Shown here: positions 10,678 to 19,330 of the stretch, piece by piece | How the letters are laid out: each line of letters opens with the position of its first letter | Numbering within the stretch: position 1 is the first letter of the stretch | Assembly (NCBI GenBank): GCA_948146395.1 | Contig: OX411543.1 | Span: 63,624,534-63,688,533, forward strand | Source: Fragum whitleyi | Taxonomy: Eukaryota > Mollusca > Bivalvia > Cardiida > Cardiidae | DNA length: 64,000 nucleotides | Direction: 5' to 3' | Translations under genes and position numbers: made by a program | The notes under the pieces: generated by a model | The model's input: only the letters and a program-made list of their open reading frames with translations | Database searches by the model: none | Told to the model about the DNA's origin: nothing

Positions 10678-12122
10678 GAAATTCTCTGTTTCGTCATTAC
10701 TAAATCATTATCGTTTGAGAAAAGAGTTTTGAAATGTTCAAAAAGCATGTCTTCGCTGACTTTACATTTAGGATTCGTAGATTTTACTTTTCTTATCTCC
10801 GCCCAGAATTTAGAGGGATTGCTCTGAGATAATGAATGTAGCCTACGTTTTTGTTCATTTTTGAATATCAATTTGGCACGTTTTTTTGCGGAGCGAAATC
10901 TCCTCTGACAAGAAATCATTAAGTCACGATTAATCTGGGTCTTACATTTTTTGTATGCTCGAGTAGACACACGAAGTTCACGCCTAGCGGTCTCACATTC
11001 ATGGTTAAACCACGGGTTATTGGATTTACGGTCACGTTTGTTTTGATAATTACTTAGTTGTCCAAAAGCATGTTTTGCACATTGACAGAAAATGTTAGAT
11101 AACTCATTTATGCCAGTGTCTAATTCGGTTTCATTTCTAATTATTCTATTTATAATATTTTCAACATAACCAATATTAGATACGAATTGATCGCAGTAAT
11201 CTTCAATCTTTTCATTTTTCCACCTAATTTGACTGTCCAAAGAAGTGTCAATTTTACATTCATTTAAGGTATCAGTACCCCCAATATTCGTGAAAATTTC
11301 TAATTCAAGTTGAATTGGCGAATGTGATGAACATGTCTGTAAATCATGAACAATAAAATTATTTATAATAGGGAAAAGGTTACAAGGAAATAGAGCATAA
11401 TCAATAAGACTGCATCCATTTGTAGACAAATAAGTAAAATGACCATCGGCTGCGTCATCTCCAACCCGCCCATTAACAATTCGCAGACTGCTGTTCTTAC
11501 ACAACTGTAGTAACTTCAGTCCGGAGCTATTAATCGACTTATCTAAACTCGCCCTAGAAAATTTATCAATCGGTAAAATAGAACACTCATTACTTTCAAA
11601 ATACATATCTAATACAGATAAATCATTCAAATAATCTAGCCTTTCGCCACACCTTGCATTTAAATCGCCCATAATACAGAAATCGCCGTACTCTGAGTAT
11701 TTCGCGAGCTTACTACCCAACAAATCGAAATAATCAAAATCTGGCGCCTCATAATATCGCGAATTACTAGGGGGAACATATATAAATAAAATATAGAGGT
11801 CTTTATTCATATTGAAAAAAGTATGGTTTAGTTTAACTATCATGTAACCATTATTATCCTTTTCCACAATGTTTATACCTGATTTTAAATATGTTTTATA
11901 CAAAAAACCAATACCGCCATGACCTCTTTTCACATTACCGTTCATACTCTCGGGCCTTGGTACAAAAACACTCTCATATTCATTAAGTTCAAAATGATCA
12001 TACTTTGTTTGCCACGTTTCACAAAGAAATATCAGATCGTTACTTTTCGCTATATTCAAAAAATCATCATCATTTATCGAATTACGAAGACCTTCTATAT
12101 TCCATGAAACGATATTCAGCAT
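10674..12122 (-). pseudogene. LINE ORF2, AP-endonuclease segment
   Basis: 482 residues starting MLNIVSWNIEGLRNS, with apurinic-endonuclease-like landmarks: WNIEGL, LCETW, GDLNARCGE and SLIDYALF. This domain nicks target DNA to prime reverse transcription. The usual SDH active-site triplet near its end reads SSH (TCSSHSPI), which would remove the catalytic Asp unless the clade differs. The linker to RT is lysine/arginine-rich. The frame breaks at about 10680. Confidence 0.88.
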
Positions 12123-12140
12123 CTGCCTTTCTCGTTCATA

Positions 12141-12446
12141 TTATTCATTTCCCTTCGTTGGATCGTACAATTTGTTGTCTATGTAAAGTTTATCACGGAC
12201 CAAAACTGCTTTTTTGTTGTTATTTCTGGCTTCATGCATTATAGGATACAGTAGCTTCCGTTTAGCCTGCACTTCTGGTGGGAATTGCTCTGTCACGTTA
12301 TAGGGTGAACCACGTAGTTTGACATGACGTAGAGAATCCTTTACAGTATTCTTCGACCTAGTATCTTTAAATTTTACCACTATTGGCCTAGTTATTTGTA
12401 TAGTTACCGATAATTGATTGCTTTCCGAATGTGAAAACTGTGGTTG
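12141..12446 (-). pseudogene. LINE ORF1, C-terminal remnant
   Basis: This frame encodes RPIVVKFKDTR, then LRGSPYNVTEQFPPEV and KKAVLVRDKLYIDNK, the conserved tail of LINE ORF1 nucleic-acid-binding proteins. It ends 18 bases before the ORF2 start. The frame is open only back to a stop at about 12447, so most of ORF1 is missing: the insertion is 5'-truncated, as usual for LINEs. Confidence 0.75.
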
Positions 12447-12522
12447 CTAGACTTGATCAAGTTGGAATAAAGTATAAATATCACATCAAACTCATCTACA
12501 ATTTTAAATATTTTTTCCTCAG

Positions 12523-12603
12523 CCATTCACACGGACGATATAATGCTTGGAGACGAAGGATATTCGAACAGAACAGAGCTTGACGAAGGAACAGTAAGGA
12601 AAT
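12523..12603 (+). CDS. Multi-VWA secreted protein, exon 4 (acidic linker)
   Basis: Acceptor TTTTTTCCTCAG at 12522. Two donors compete, GTAAGG at 12594 and GTAAGA at 12604. Only the second gives an 81-nt exon with phase 1 in and out, matching exons 3 and 5, so it is preferred. It encodes about 27 residues, IHTDDIMLGDEGYSNRTELD then EGTVRK, a hydrophilic acidic linker with one N-glycosylation site (NRT) between VWA domains 1 and 2. No other frame across the exon is open. As a small exon predicted by phase and splice sites only, it needs transcript support. Confidence 0.6.
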
Positions 12604-12792
12604 GTAAGAAAGCTAGCTTTTTGTTAATTCAATTCTTAAATCGAATAATTCCAATGAGTTATAACTTGTATGCTCTATATCCATGTCATGATTCTTCTTT
12701 CCTAAATAAAAAAGAAAAAAAGTTCTTAAAGTGACATTGTGTATCCCAGAGGAAATGTAACTGAAAAGACCAATCAAATGTTTAAGGTTGTG

Positions 12793-13167
12793 TAACAACA
12801 ACATGAAATTGACAAGGTGAATGATATTGGAATGATTTTGGAATGAAATTGAATGAGTACGATCAGTGACTTTTGAGTCTTATTAATGGGAGGCAATCCA
12901 GTATCGCTTATTTTGTCAGAATGTACAAAATTGGCGATATTTGTTACCTCCCTTTAATAAAACACGCGTAGAAGTTCTATAAATAGATTATTTTTGCTTC
13001 AAAACCAATCAGACTCTAATAATGTCAATAATTTCAGTGAATTTTTCCTTTTCCTCAGTTATTTTTATTTTAAAAATATTTCTTTATCTCATGTCTTTAA
13101 CCATAAGTGAGCGATTCAGAATGGTTTCAATTGAGATGTATGTCAATTAAACTATGTTACTTACTAT
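12793..13167. mobile_element. Family A copy 5, eroded
   Basis: Left arm AACAACATGAAATTGACAAGG, central hairpin near 12885-12960, right end TGTTACTTACTA. It has several internal deletions compared with copies 8 and 15. It lies in VWA intron 4. Confidence 0.75.
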
Positions 13168-14129
13168 AGACAGTCTATCTTTTGAACGATATCGTTTAAT
13201 TAATTGGTGTGTTACATTAATCAGTCCTACTCTTGAAGGATGAAAATTTGAATTATTCAAGTTAGAGGGAGGCTAACATACTATAGGCCGCATATACATT
13301 TGTATATGCAAATTCCAAGAGTGCAAAACATACTTCTCGTAGTATTTAGAAAGTTTCCTTAGACTTGCAATTTTAAAACTAAGTGCGTGGTTTACATTAC
13401 AGAACTACATCAATGTTCAGGATGTTGATATGAACTTTCTTCCATCCATGTTTTATTAATTGTCCAACAACTAGTTATAGGCGGGTTTGATTACATTGAG
13501 AGAGAATGCGTTAAACTTGGCAAGAGATTAAGTCCGTAATTGTTCTGTCGCCAAAATGTCGTATAGCCAATTTCAGAATTATGTCTCACATTTTTGGAAT
13601 GTTTTAGTTAACTGCGTCGTAAACAGAAAACAGGGGAATTATCAAAAAGGCAGTATTTAGAATTCTCTGAAAAAAAAAGGATACCACAAACACCTTTATT
13701 CAATTTTCACTTTTATTTTGATAAAACATATACATGTTAAAATAACAAATTTAAAGTTCTTATTCAGATACTATTTTTACAATAATAATAATGATTATAT
13801 TAATGGCAAAAGGAAACTGTATTTTGCTTATATCATGCGTGGCCCGGTAAATGTACGGAATGTACGGAAAAGGGCGTTTTAAGCTATTCTTTATTGTTTA
13901 ACCCTGTCCGACGTTAAAAAAGTGTCTTGTATCTTTTATCTTGGAAAATAATTGCTTGCAGGCTACCTTACACGAGAGTTTATCGCAAAGCAAAACCCCC
14001 CGGCCCTGCCCTCGAATTTTATTTTTTGCATTTTTGCATATAAATCCTCCTCCACCAGACTTTATTCTTTGCACACATCAACGCGCAAATGAAATTTGTT
14101 CATGCGCTTTGTCTGAAAATCACGAAAAT
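13168..14129. other. VWA gene intron 4, non-repeat part
   Basis: No repeat match or supported gene. It includes the short direct repeat ATGTACGGA at about 13852 and 13861. A 91-codon open frame at 13941-14216 has no recognisable motif and runs into repeat J and H sequence. Confidence 0.5.
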
Positions 14130-14177
14130 ATAAAAAAAAGGTTGGAAATGTCACGCAAGGGCTCGTGTATATTTTCC
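14130..14177 (+). repeat. Element J fragment
   Basis: GGTTGGAAATGTCACGCAAG followed by GGCTCGTGT matches the right end of element J (compare 18443-18475 and 62296-62330). The rest is absent. Confidence 0.4.
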
Positions 14178-14536
14178 TATTTCTTTAATGTTTTTCGACA
14201 GATTATCAAGAAATAACGGTATATTATCACTTGATTTATCGCTTGATAATTTCATTACCAAACCACTGAAACTACCAGAGACATTATTATACTATAATTT
14301 CGTTCCCTTTTACATAATTTGACGTTATCTTAGCGGGGCCTAATAAACAAAGAAGGCCACGAGGCTGCTTAGAAATCACGTGCAAAAGGACACGCTTTTC
14401 AGTTTTTGATAAAGAAAAGGAAATATATGTTCACTCCTGGCGAAGCCACTCGTGAAGATAAATATCATTTAGAACACCCAATGTAAGATTGATCGACCAT
14501 ACACTGAAACAAATTGTCATCCTCTATTTTCTTTTA
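14178..14536 (+). mobile_element. Element H copy 1, abutting VWA exon 5
   Basis: Matches elements at 22850, 35725 and 39965: TTTCTTTAATGTTTTTCGAC at the left, then the ATTATCACTTGAT block, GACGTTATC, and the terminal palindrome arm ending ACACTGAAACAAATTGTCAT then CCTCTATTTTC. The last bases are the pyrimidine tract of the exon 5 acceptor, so this MITE end forms part of the splice site. The first breakpoint of the 882-bp duplication (14450/14451) falls beside the loop of its terminal hairpin. Confidence 0.75.
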
Positions 14537-14539
14537 AAG

Positions 14540-15103
14540 ATTGTGGAGGAAAGCCTGCAGATATCTATTTCGTGGTGGACGCCTCTAGCAGTATTCTTCC
14601 AGAAGACTTCAGTAAGATGCAAGCATTCATAGCAGACACTGTTGGCTCGTTTGATCTGGATGTTAATAAAACACGAGTTGGAGTGGTAGTGTACAGTAAT
14701 GATATAGACCCTGTAATCACCATTGGCAGCGAGAATGTCGTTGATGATTTAAAGAGTAGGATTATGGCTATACCACATTTAAGAGGCGGAACAGAAACTG
14801 GGAAAGCGCTGAACTATCTTAGAACTGAAGGTTTCACTAAAGGTGTTGCTAGAGATGGTGTTGCACATATCGCGATAATTCTGACGGATGGACAATCGGC
14901 TGATATAAGGCAAACGTATGAGGAGGCTAGACTTCTAAAACAGGCAGGGATTTATTTGTACGTGATTGGTATAGGTCGGCAAGTCGATGGAAATGAACTG
15001 AAAGCAATATCGAGTGACCCGGATGAAGATTTTCTTTACAGGATGGAAAGTTTTGATGCATTGTCTTCAATCCAGAATATCCTAGCATACAAAATGTGTG
15101 GTG
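14540..15103 (+). CDS. Multi-VWA secreted protein, exon 5a: VWA domain 2
   Basis: Acceptor CTTTTAAAG at 14539 and donor GTAAGT at 15104. The exon is 564 nt, phase 1 in and out. It encodes a full VWA domain (about residues 246-432) with an intact MIDAS: DASSS (Asp258, Ser260, Ser262), the Thr in GGTETG and the Asp in ILTDG. Flanking cysteines (CGGKP at the start, KMCGG at the end) match domain 1. The AAAG acceptor is less common than CAG or TAG, and its pyrimidine tract comes from element H. As a symmetric exon it can be included, skipped or paired with 5b without changing frame. Confidence 0.92.
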
Positions 15104-15146
15104 GTAAGTCGGATATCGATACTTAAATACAGTAAAGCTTGTATAT

Positions 15147-15300
15147 ATATAATACATACTTAGTGTTTTGTATGAGAAAAAATATCTAACGAGATTAGGA
15201 GAATTGATTAGTGCCGAGGCTCTGCCGAGACAATTATTAATTCTCACAACCGAGTTAGATATTTTTTCATACAATACGCTAAGTATGTATTATATTTATC
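15147..15300. mobile_element. Element B copy 1 (palindrome)
   Basis: A ~150-bp palindrome with ends TATAATACATACTTAGTG and CTAAGTATGTATTATA, inner arms AAAATATCTAACGAG and the GAGGCTCTGCCGAGAC centre. It begins about 44 bases after exon 5a and closes duplication unit 1. Other copies are at 16029, 16228, 28801 and 49380. Confidence 0.8.
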
Positions 15301-15421
15301 TTCTTAGAAACATCTACGAAAACAAGGCAAATCGTGAAGATAAATATCATTTAGAACACCCAATGTAAGATTGATCGACCATACACTGAAACAAATTGTC
15401 ATCCTCTATTTTCTTTTAAAG

Positions 15422-15985
15422 ATTGTGGAGGAAAGCCTGCAGATATCTATTTCGTGGTGGACGCCTCTAGCAGTATTCTTCCAGAAGACTTCAGTAAGAT
15501 GCAAGCATTCATAGCAGACACTGTTGGCTCGTTTGATCTGGATGTTAATAAAACACGAGTTGGAGTGGTAGTGTACAGTAATGATATAGACCCTGTAATC
15601 ACCATTGGCAGCGAGAATGTCGTTGATGATTTAAAGAGTAGGATTATGGCTATACCACATTTAAGAGGCGGAACAGAAACTGGGAAAGCGCTGAACTATC
15701 TTAGAACTGAAGGTTTCACTAAAGGTGTTGCTAGAGATGGTGTTGCACATATCGCGATAATTCTGACGGATGGACAATCGGCTGATATAAGGCAAACGTA
15801 TGAGGAGGCTAGACTTCTAAAACAGGCAGGGATTTATTTGTACGTGATTGGTATAGGTCGGCAAGTCGATGGAAATGAACTGAAAGCAATATCGAGTGAC
15901 CCGGATGAAGATTTTCTTTACAGGATGGAAAGTTTTGATGCATTGTCTTCAATCCAGAATATCCTAGCATACAAAATGTGTGGTG
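15422..15985 (+). CDS. Multi-VWA secreted protein, exon 5b: duplicated VWA domain 2
   Basis: Identical in sequence to exon 5a, with the same acceptor and donor, hence the same intact MIDAS and cysteines. In the joined protein it covers about residues 434-620. If both copies are spliced in, the protein has four VWA domains, two of them identical (827 residues); with one copy it is 639 residues. Whether the copies are used together, alternatively, or reflect assembly error cannot be told from the sequence. Confidence 0.85.
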
Positions 15986-16028
15986 GTAAGTCGGATATCG
16001 ATACTTAAATACAGTAAAGCTTGTATAT

Positions 16029-16182
16029 ATATAATACATACTTAGTGTTTTGTATGAGAAAAAATATCTAACGAGATTAGGAGAATTGATTAGTGCCGAG
16101 GCTCTGCCGAGACAATTATTAATTCTCACAACCGAGTTAGATATTTTTTCATACAATACGCTAAGTATGTATTATATTTATC
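16029..16182. mobile_element. Element B copy 2 (duplicate of copy 1)
   Basis: Identical to 15147-15300 as part of duplication unit 2. It is followed by AAACATCTACGAAAACAAGG, whose inverted match occurs beside copy 5 at about 49545-49575. Confidence 0.8.
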
Positions 16183-16227
16183 TTCTTAGAAACATCTACG
16201 AAAACAAGGCAAATAGGGGTTATAAGA

Positions 16228-16480
16228 TAAATATAATACATACTTTGTGTATTGTATGAAAAAATATCTAACTCGGTTGTGAGAATTGATAATTGTCTCG
16301 GCAGAGCCTCGACACTAATCGATTCTCCCAATCTCGTTAGATATTTTTTCTCATACAAAAATGCAAGTTTCTTGAAATAACCTCATTATATCATTGTTCT
16401 AAAAATAACTATGTGATATCATAAAAAATATCATACGGTATGTTATCACATGGATATAGGTATAGTATCAGATAAAAAGC
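16228..16480. mobile_element. Element B copy 3 with tail
   Basis: A palindrome in the opposite sense to copy 2 (16228-16361), followed by ~120 bp (AAATGCAAGTTTCTTG, TATCATAAAAAATATCATAC, TGTTATCACA) that also follows copy 5 at 49580-49695. The complete B element is therefore longer than the palindrome. Copies 2 and 3 lie head to head just after the duplication. Confidence 0.7.
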
Positions 16481-16805
16481 GACTACTTACGGGACTACCA
16501 AAAAAGCGGTCGTTAAAAAAGAATGATGGCTTAGTACACGTTTTGTTAACAAATCGGAAAAAGAATTTTACTTGGATTTGAATATCATTGCGAATTTCGC
16601 GATAATCAAATGTTGTCAAAACTCAAAAGAATCGTCTCATTGAGACGATTCTAATGAGTTTAAACAGCATATGATTCATTTACAACAATCCCGACGAATA
16701 ATATCTACATTTAAATATATTTCAATTCAAAAAAGAGTATTTTGGAAACGGTCGTTCAATAAAATTGGTCGCTTAATTGGTGTGGTCGCTCAAGTAAAAT
16801 AGACT
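16481..16805. mobile_element. Element L copy 1
   Basis: Contains GCGACTACTTACGGGAC and GCGGTCGTTAAAAAAG at the left and ACGGTCGTTCAATAAAATTG, GGTCGCTTAATTGG at the right, with a central hairpin AATCGTCTCATTGAGACGATT. The same plan occurs at 57064-57420. A non-autonomous inverted-repeat element is likely. Confidence 0.6.
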
Positions 16806-17498
16806 TTATTTCCTAAATTTGGCCCTTTACAGTAAATGATGACAATTGGGCAAAGACTTTATTATAGGGACCAGAGTTGCAATGAGCTGTTGATCTCTTT
16901 ATTCCATTTTCATACATTTAATCATTTAGCATGAACACACATGTAATCTTGAATCTATATCTTACTACTCAGAGACGTATATCTGGCATAAAGAAAATGA
17001 AAAACTGTTATATATAGATACAAAGGTTTATGTGAGTGATCAAGTGTCATTTTTTTCTTTACAATGTATAGATAAATTTGGCTTTTGATAACTCACTCAA
17101 GTTCATGAAGCTATGAAAATAAAAACATCATAGGCGTATCTAGGACTTTGAAAATCATACGCACTCAGAAGGCAAAAACAAATGAACAAAAAAGAATATA
17201 TAGGATATTGGCGGTGTGTGGACTGTGACAAAAGATGAATACCCTCCGTCCGCTCCCTTTTTATGATTTTAGCGTTGGTGAATAATCAAAACATCGTAAC
17301 TACAGCTTGAATAAGCTGTAGTTTCGATGTTATGGTCATTCATCAACGATATCTTTCAACTGATTATTTCTTTAACGCACTTGCGTAAATTTCGTAATTG
17401 GAGTTACTCCCTTGAACATAGTTGCAATTGATTATTGAAAAAGTCGCTAATTAAATGTTATGAAGAACTGTGATCAAGAATTTCTTCTATCATTTAAG
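16806..17498. other. VWA gene intron 5, with a palindrome
   Basis: Mostly unmatched. At about 17274-17351 an imperfect palindrome pairs GTTGGTGAATAAT...ACATCGTAACTACAGCTT with AAGCTGTAGTTTCGATGT...CATTCATCAAC around a short loop. Confidence 0.6.
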
Positions 17499-17540
17499 GC
17501 ACAGTTGAAGACGAGACAAATAAAGAAGTGGAAATTAAAA
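17499..17540 (+). CDS. Multi-VWA secreted protein, exon 6 (short linker)
   Basis: Acceptor CTATCATTTAAG at 17498 and consensus donor GTAAGT at 17541. The 42-nt exon is phase 1 in and out and encodes TVEDETNKEVEIK, a charged linker joining VWA domain 2 to the last VWA exon. Phase agreement with both neighbours and a strong donor are the main evidence. The exon is too short for similarity to help. Confidence 0.6.
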
Positions 17541-17999
17541 GTAAGTTTTCACATCTCCGAACGAAAATGTTAATTTTTCATTGAGTTATGAAATCAAGGA
17601 TATTGTCCAACTGTTTAAACCACTGAGCAGAATCATACATGTACAAAGTACAGTAACAAGGTTTCTCATAAATCCAAGGGTCTATAAATTTCCTATATTT
17701 ATTAAATACATGTAGACATGACCATACCGGTAGACTTTTTCATGGAGGCGCGAAACTTGAAAAAAACTTAAAACAAAACCATACTTTATAGAAACGTAAA
17801 ACGGTGTTTTAATATTCATTTTTATTATTTTATTTAAACCTAAAAAATCACCGAAAATTTTTTTCTGTTCGACTTTTTATAATGAGTATAATCTTTTATC
17901 AACTATTGATAAACCACATTTTAAATGCATTTGTTTTTCATTAATACATCCAATTGATATGATGATATTTCATAATGCTCAAATGGATGTTTTATCACA
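17541..17999. other. VWA gene intron 6, left part
   Basis: AT-rich sequence; no repeat or coding feature seen. Confidence 0.5.
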
Positions 18000-18245
18000 T
18001 GTGACCAATCACGCGAAAAGGGACCATCCCGGCTGACCGTAAGGTGTTGTCCCTAATCAGCATGCGCAGGCTGACTATGGTCGAAACTCTTTGCTCTAGG
18101 CCCATTTTTCTGGTTCAAGATTGATCATTATACCTTCAGCTGAAACATATTTGTTAGGCGACCGTTGTCCTATACTGTAGGCAATTTCTCTTTCAAATAC
18201 TTGTTTTACGTTTCCCAGATTGTCCTTTTTTCGCGTGACGTCACA
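18000..18245. mobile_element. Element E copy 2
   Basis: Starts TGTGACCAATCACGCGAAAA and ends TTTCGCGTGACGTCACA. The inner AGCATGCGCAGGCTGACT block is present but shortened relative to copies 4 and 5. Confidence 0.75.
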
Positions 18246-18249
18246 TATC

Positions 18250-18478
18250 CAACAATTTCATGTGAGTGTAATGGAGAGACGATGAGTGGCCTGGACCCTC
18301 ACACAGTGCATTAAAGTTTATTTTGTGTTGGGTATAGCTATTTTAGGTCGTCAGCCATCTATTGAGTACATAGTTAAGACTCTGATCAGACTGTGCGGCT
18401 GCACAGACTGATCTGAGTCTAAACGTTGAGCTCACGTGAAACTGTTGGAAATGTCACGCACAGGCTCATTTAAAATGC
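18250..18478 (+). mobile_element. Element J copy 1, abutting the last VWA exon
   Basis: Shares ACTCTG(A/G)TCAGACTGTGCGG, an inner hairpin, GTTGGAAATGTCACGCACAG and GGCTCA with copies at 39262 and 46535. Its right end lies about 12 bases before the acceptor ATTTATTTCAG of the terminal VWA exon. Confidence 0.65.
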
Positions 18479-18490
18479 CATTTATTTCAG

Positions 18491-19071
18491 AGTGCGAACC
18501 TTTTTCGAACCTTAATGTTGTGTACGTGTACGACGCATTTTCCATCGGGAAACAAAATTCAGAGAGCCTTATCCAACTGATCGAAGAAATCCTGATCCGG
18601 ACGGATAGCCCCCGCGTCAAGTCAGGCGTCATATCTCATTCCTGCGATAGTATCAAGTCGATTCCACTCACCAACAACGTACATGGACGCGAACAGCTAG
18701 AAGGTCTAGTAACCAGACAGTCCGATACGTTACCCATGATTCTTCACGAAGTCAGAACAAAATTCGTCAACTCGGATTACGTTTCCGGACCGGACGCTCT
18801 TAACGTAATCGTTCTCTTTATTGACGGTAACCTAGAGAATTATCGCCGCATCAGAATGGCCTTGAAGCGTGTGACGTTTACCGATACCGCCGTCGTGTAT
18901 ATTGTTGGTATGGGCGATAAACTTGACGATGAAATGAAAGATCTTGCTTCTGTTTCCGACAATGCTTACTTCATTCCAATAGCTGACAGTATGAATTTGG
19001 AAAGGGTTAGTGAACTACTGGGACAAACTGTTTGCGACAGTGATATTCAGTTATTTACTCTTAATCGTTAA
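18491..19071 (+). CDS. Multi-VWA secreted protein, exon 7: degenerate VWA domain and stop
   Basis: Acceptor ATTTATTTCAG at 18490; enters in phase 1 and runs 192 codons to TAA at 19069-19071. The fold is recognisable: the starting ECEPF with Cys636, the hydrophobic first strand VVYVYDAFS, the fourth strand VIVLFIDGN, AVVYIVGMGD and a closing cysteine in TVCDSD. The MIDAS is broken: DxSxS reads DAFSI and no Thr loop like GGTxTG is visible, though the Asp of FIDG remains. It is therefore unlikely to bind a metal-dependent ligand and may be structural or for assembly. The base composition is richer in G and C than in the other exons. Confidence 0.85.
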
Positions 19072-19330
19072 CTTGAAGCATCAAAAGAGTGTTCCATGAA
19101 AAAAAAAAATCTAAGATGTTTTTTTTTTTCCTAAATCGTTTAAAAAAGTATCTTAAAATTTTTGATTATCAAAATTAATTTTATCTGCTAAATTGCATTA
19201 TGATATTGTCTGTATGTGTTAAGCCCAATATTTGTGACTACAAGTCTTGATGGCTATTTTTTCCATTTCTATCCGGTCTTTTAGTAATCCTAATGAATTT
19301 TAGATGTGACCATCAAGGTTCATGGCATTA
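19072..19330 (+). other. 3' flank of the VWA gene
   Basis: A/T tracts without a clear AATAAA close to the stop codon. The polyadenylation site cannot be placed. Confidence 0.4.

Larger units (their letters stand above)
8540..12450 (-). mobile_element. Non-LTR retrotransposon (LINE), 5'-truncated, antisense in VWA intron
   Basis: On the minus strand the order is the end of ORF1, ORF2 endonuclease, reverse transcriptase, a cysteine/histidine finger and a 3' UTR. The 3' end has AATAAAG near 8561 followed by short GACTT repeats, as in CR1/L2-like elements, which lack a long poly(A). The 5' boundary is taken near 12450, where the ORF1 frame meets a stop and similarity fades. ORF2 carries two frameshifts but no other stops, so insertion is fairly recent. 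It inserted into the intron between VWA exon 3 and linker exon 4, against the gene's direction. The clade is not certain. Confidence 0.9.
14451..15332 (+). repeat. 882-bp tandem duplication, unit 1 (VWA exon)
   Basis: The unit runs from CGTGAAGATAAATATC inside element H, through VWA exon 5a, to the end of element B copy 1 (AACAAGGCAAAT). Unit 2 follows directly with the same order. I found no base difference between the units, introns included, so the event is very recent, was homogenised, or is an assembly artefact. Confidence 0.9.
15333..16214 (+). repeat. 882-bp tandem duplication, unit 2
   Basis: A direct repeat of 14451-15332 with identical exon, splice sites and element B copy. After base 16214 the sequence continues into AGGGGTTATAAG, where unit 1 instead restarts with CGTGAAG. 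Confidence 0.9.

Noticed and set aside
10529..10732. Plus-strand frames inside the LINE
   Set aside because: Shadows of the minus-strand RT and endonuclease segments.
12543..12734. Single-exon small protein at the linker exon
   Set aside because: Splice sites and phase place the first part in the VWA gene; the rest is intron.
14927..15274. Minus-strand frame, repeated identically at 15809-16156
   Set aside because: It overlaps VWA exon 5 and palindrome B; its repetition merely reflects the 882-bp duplication.
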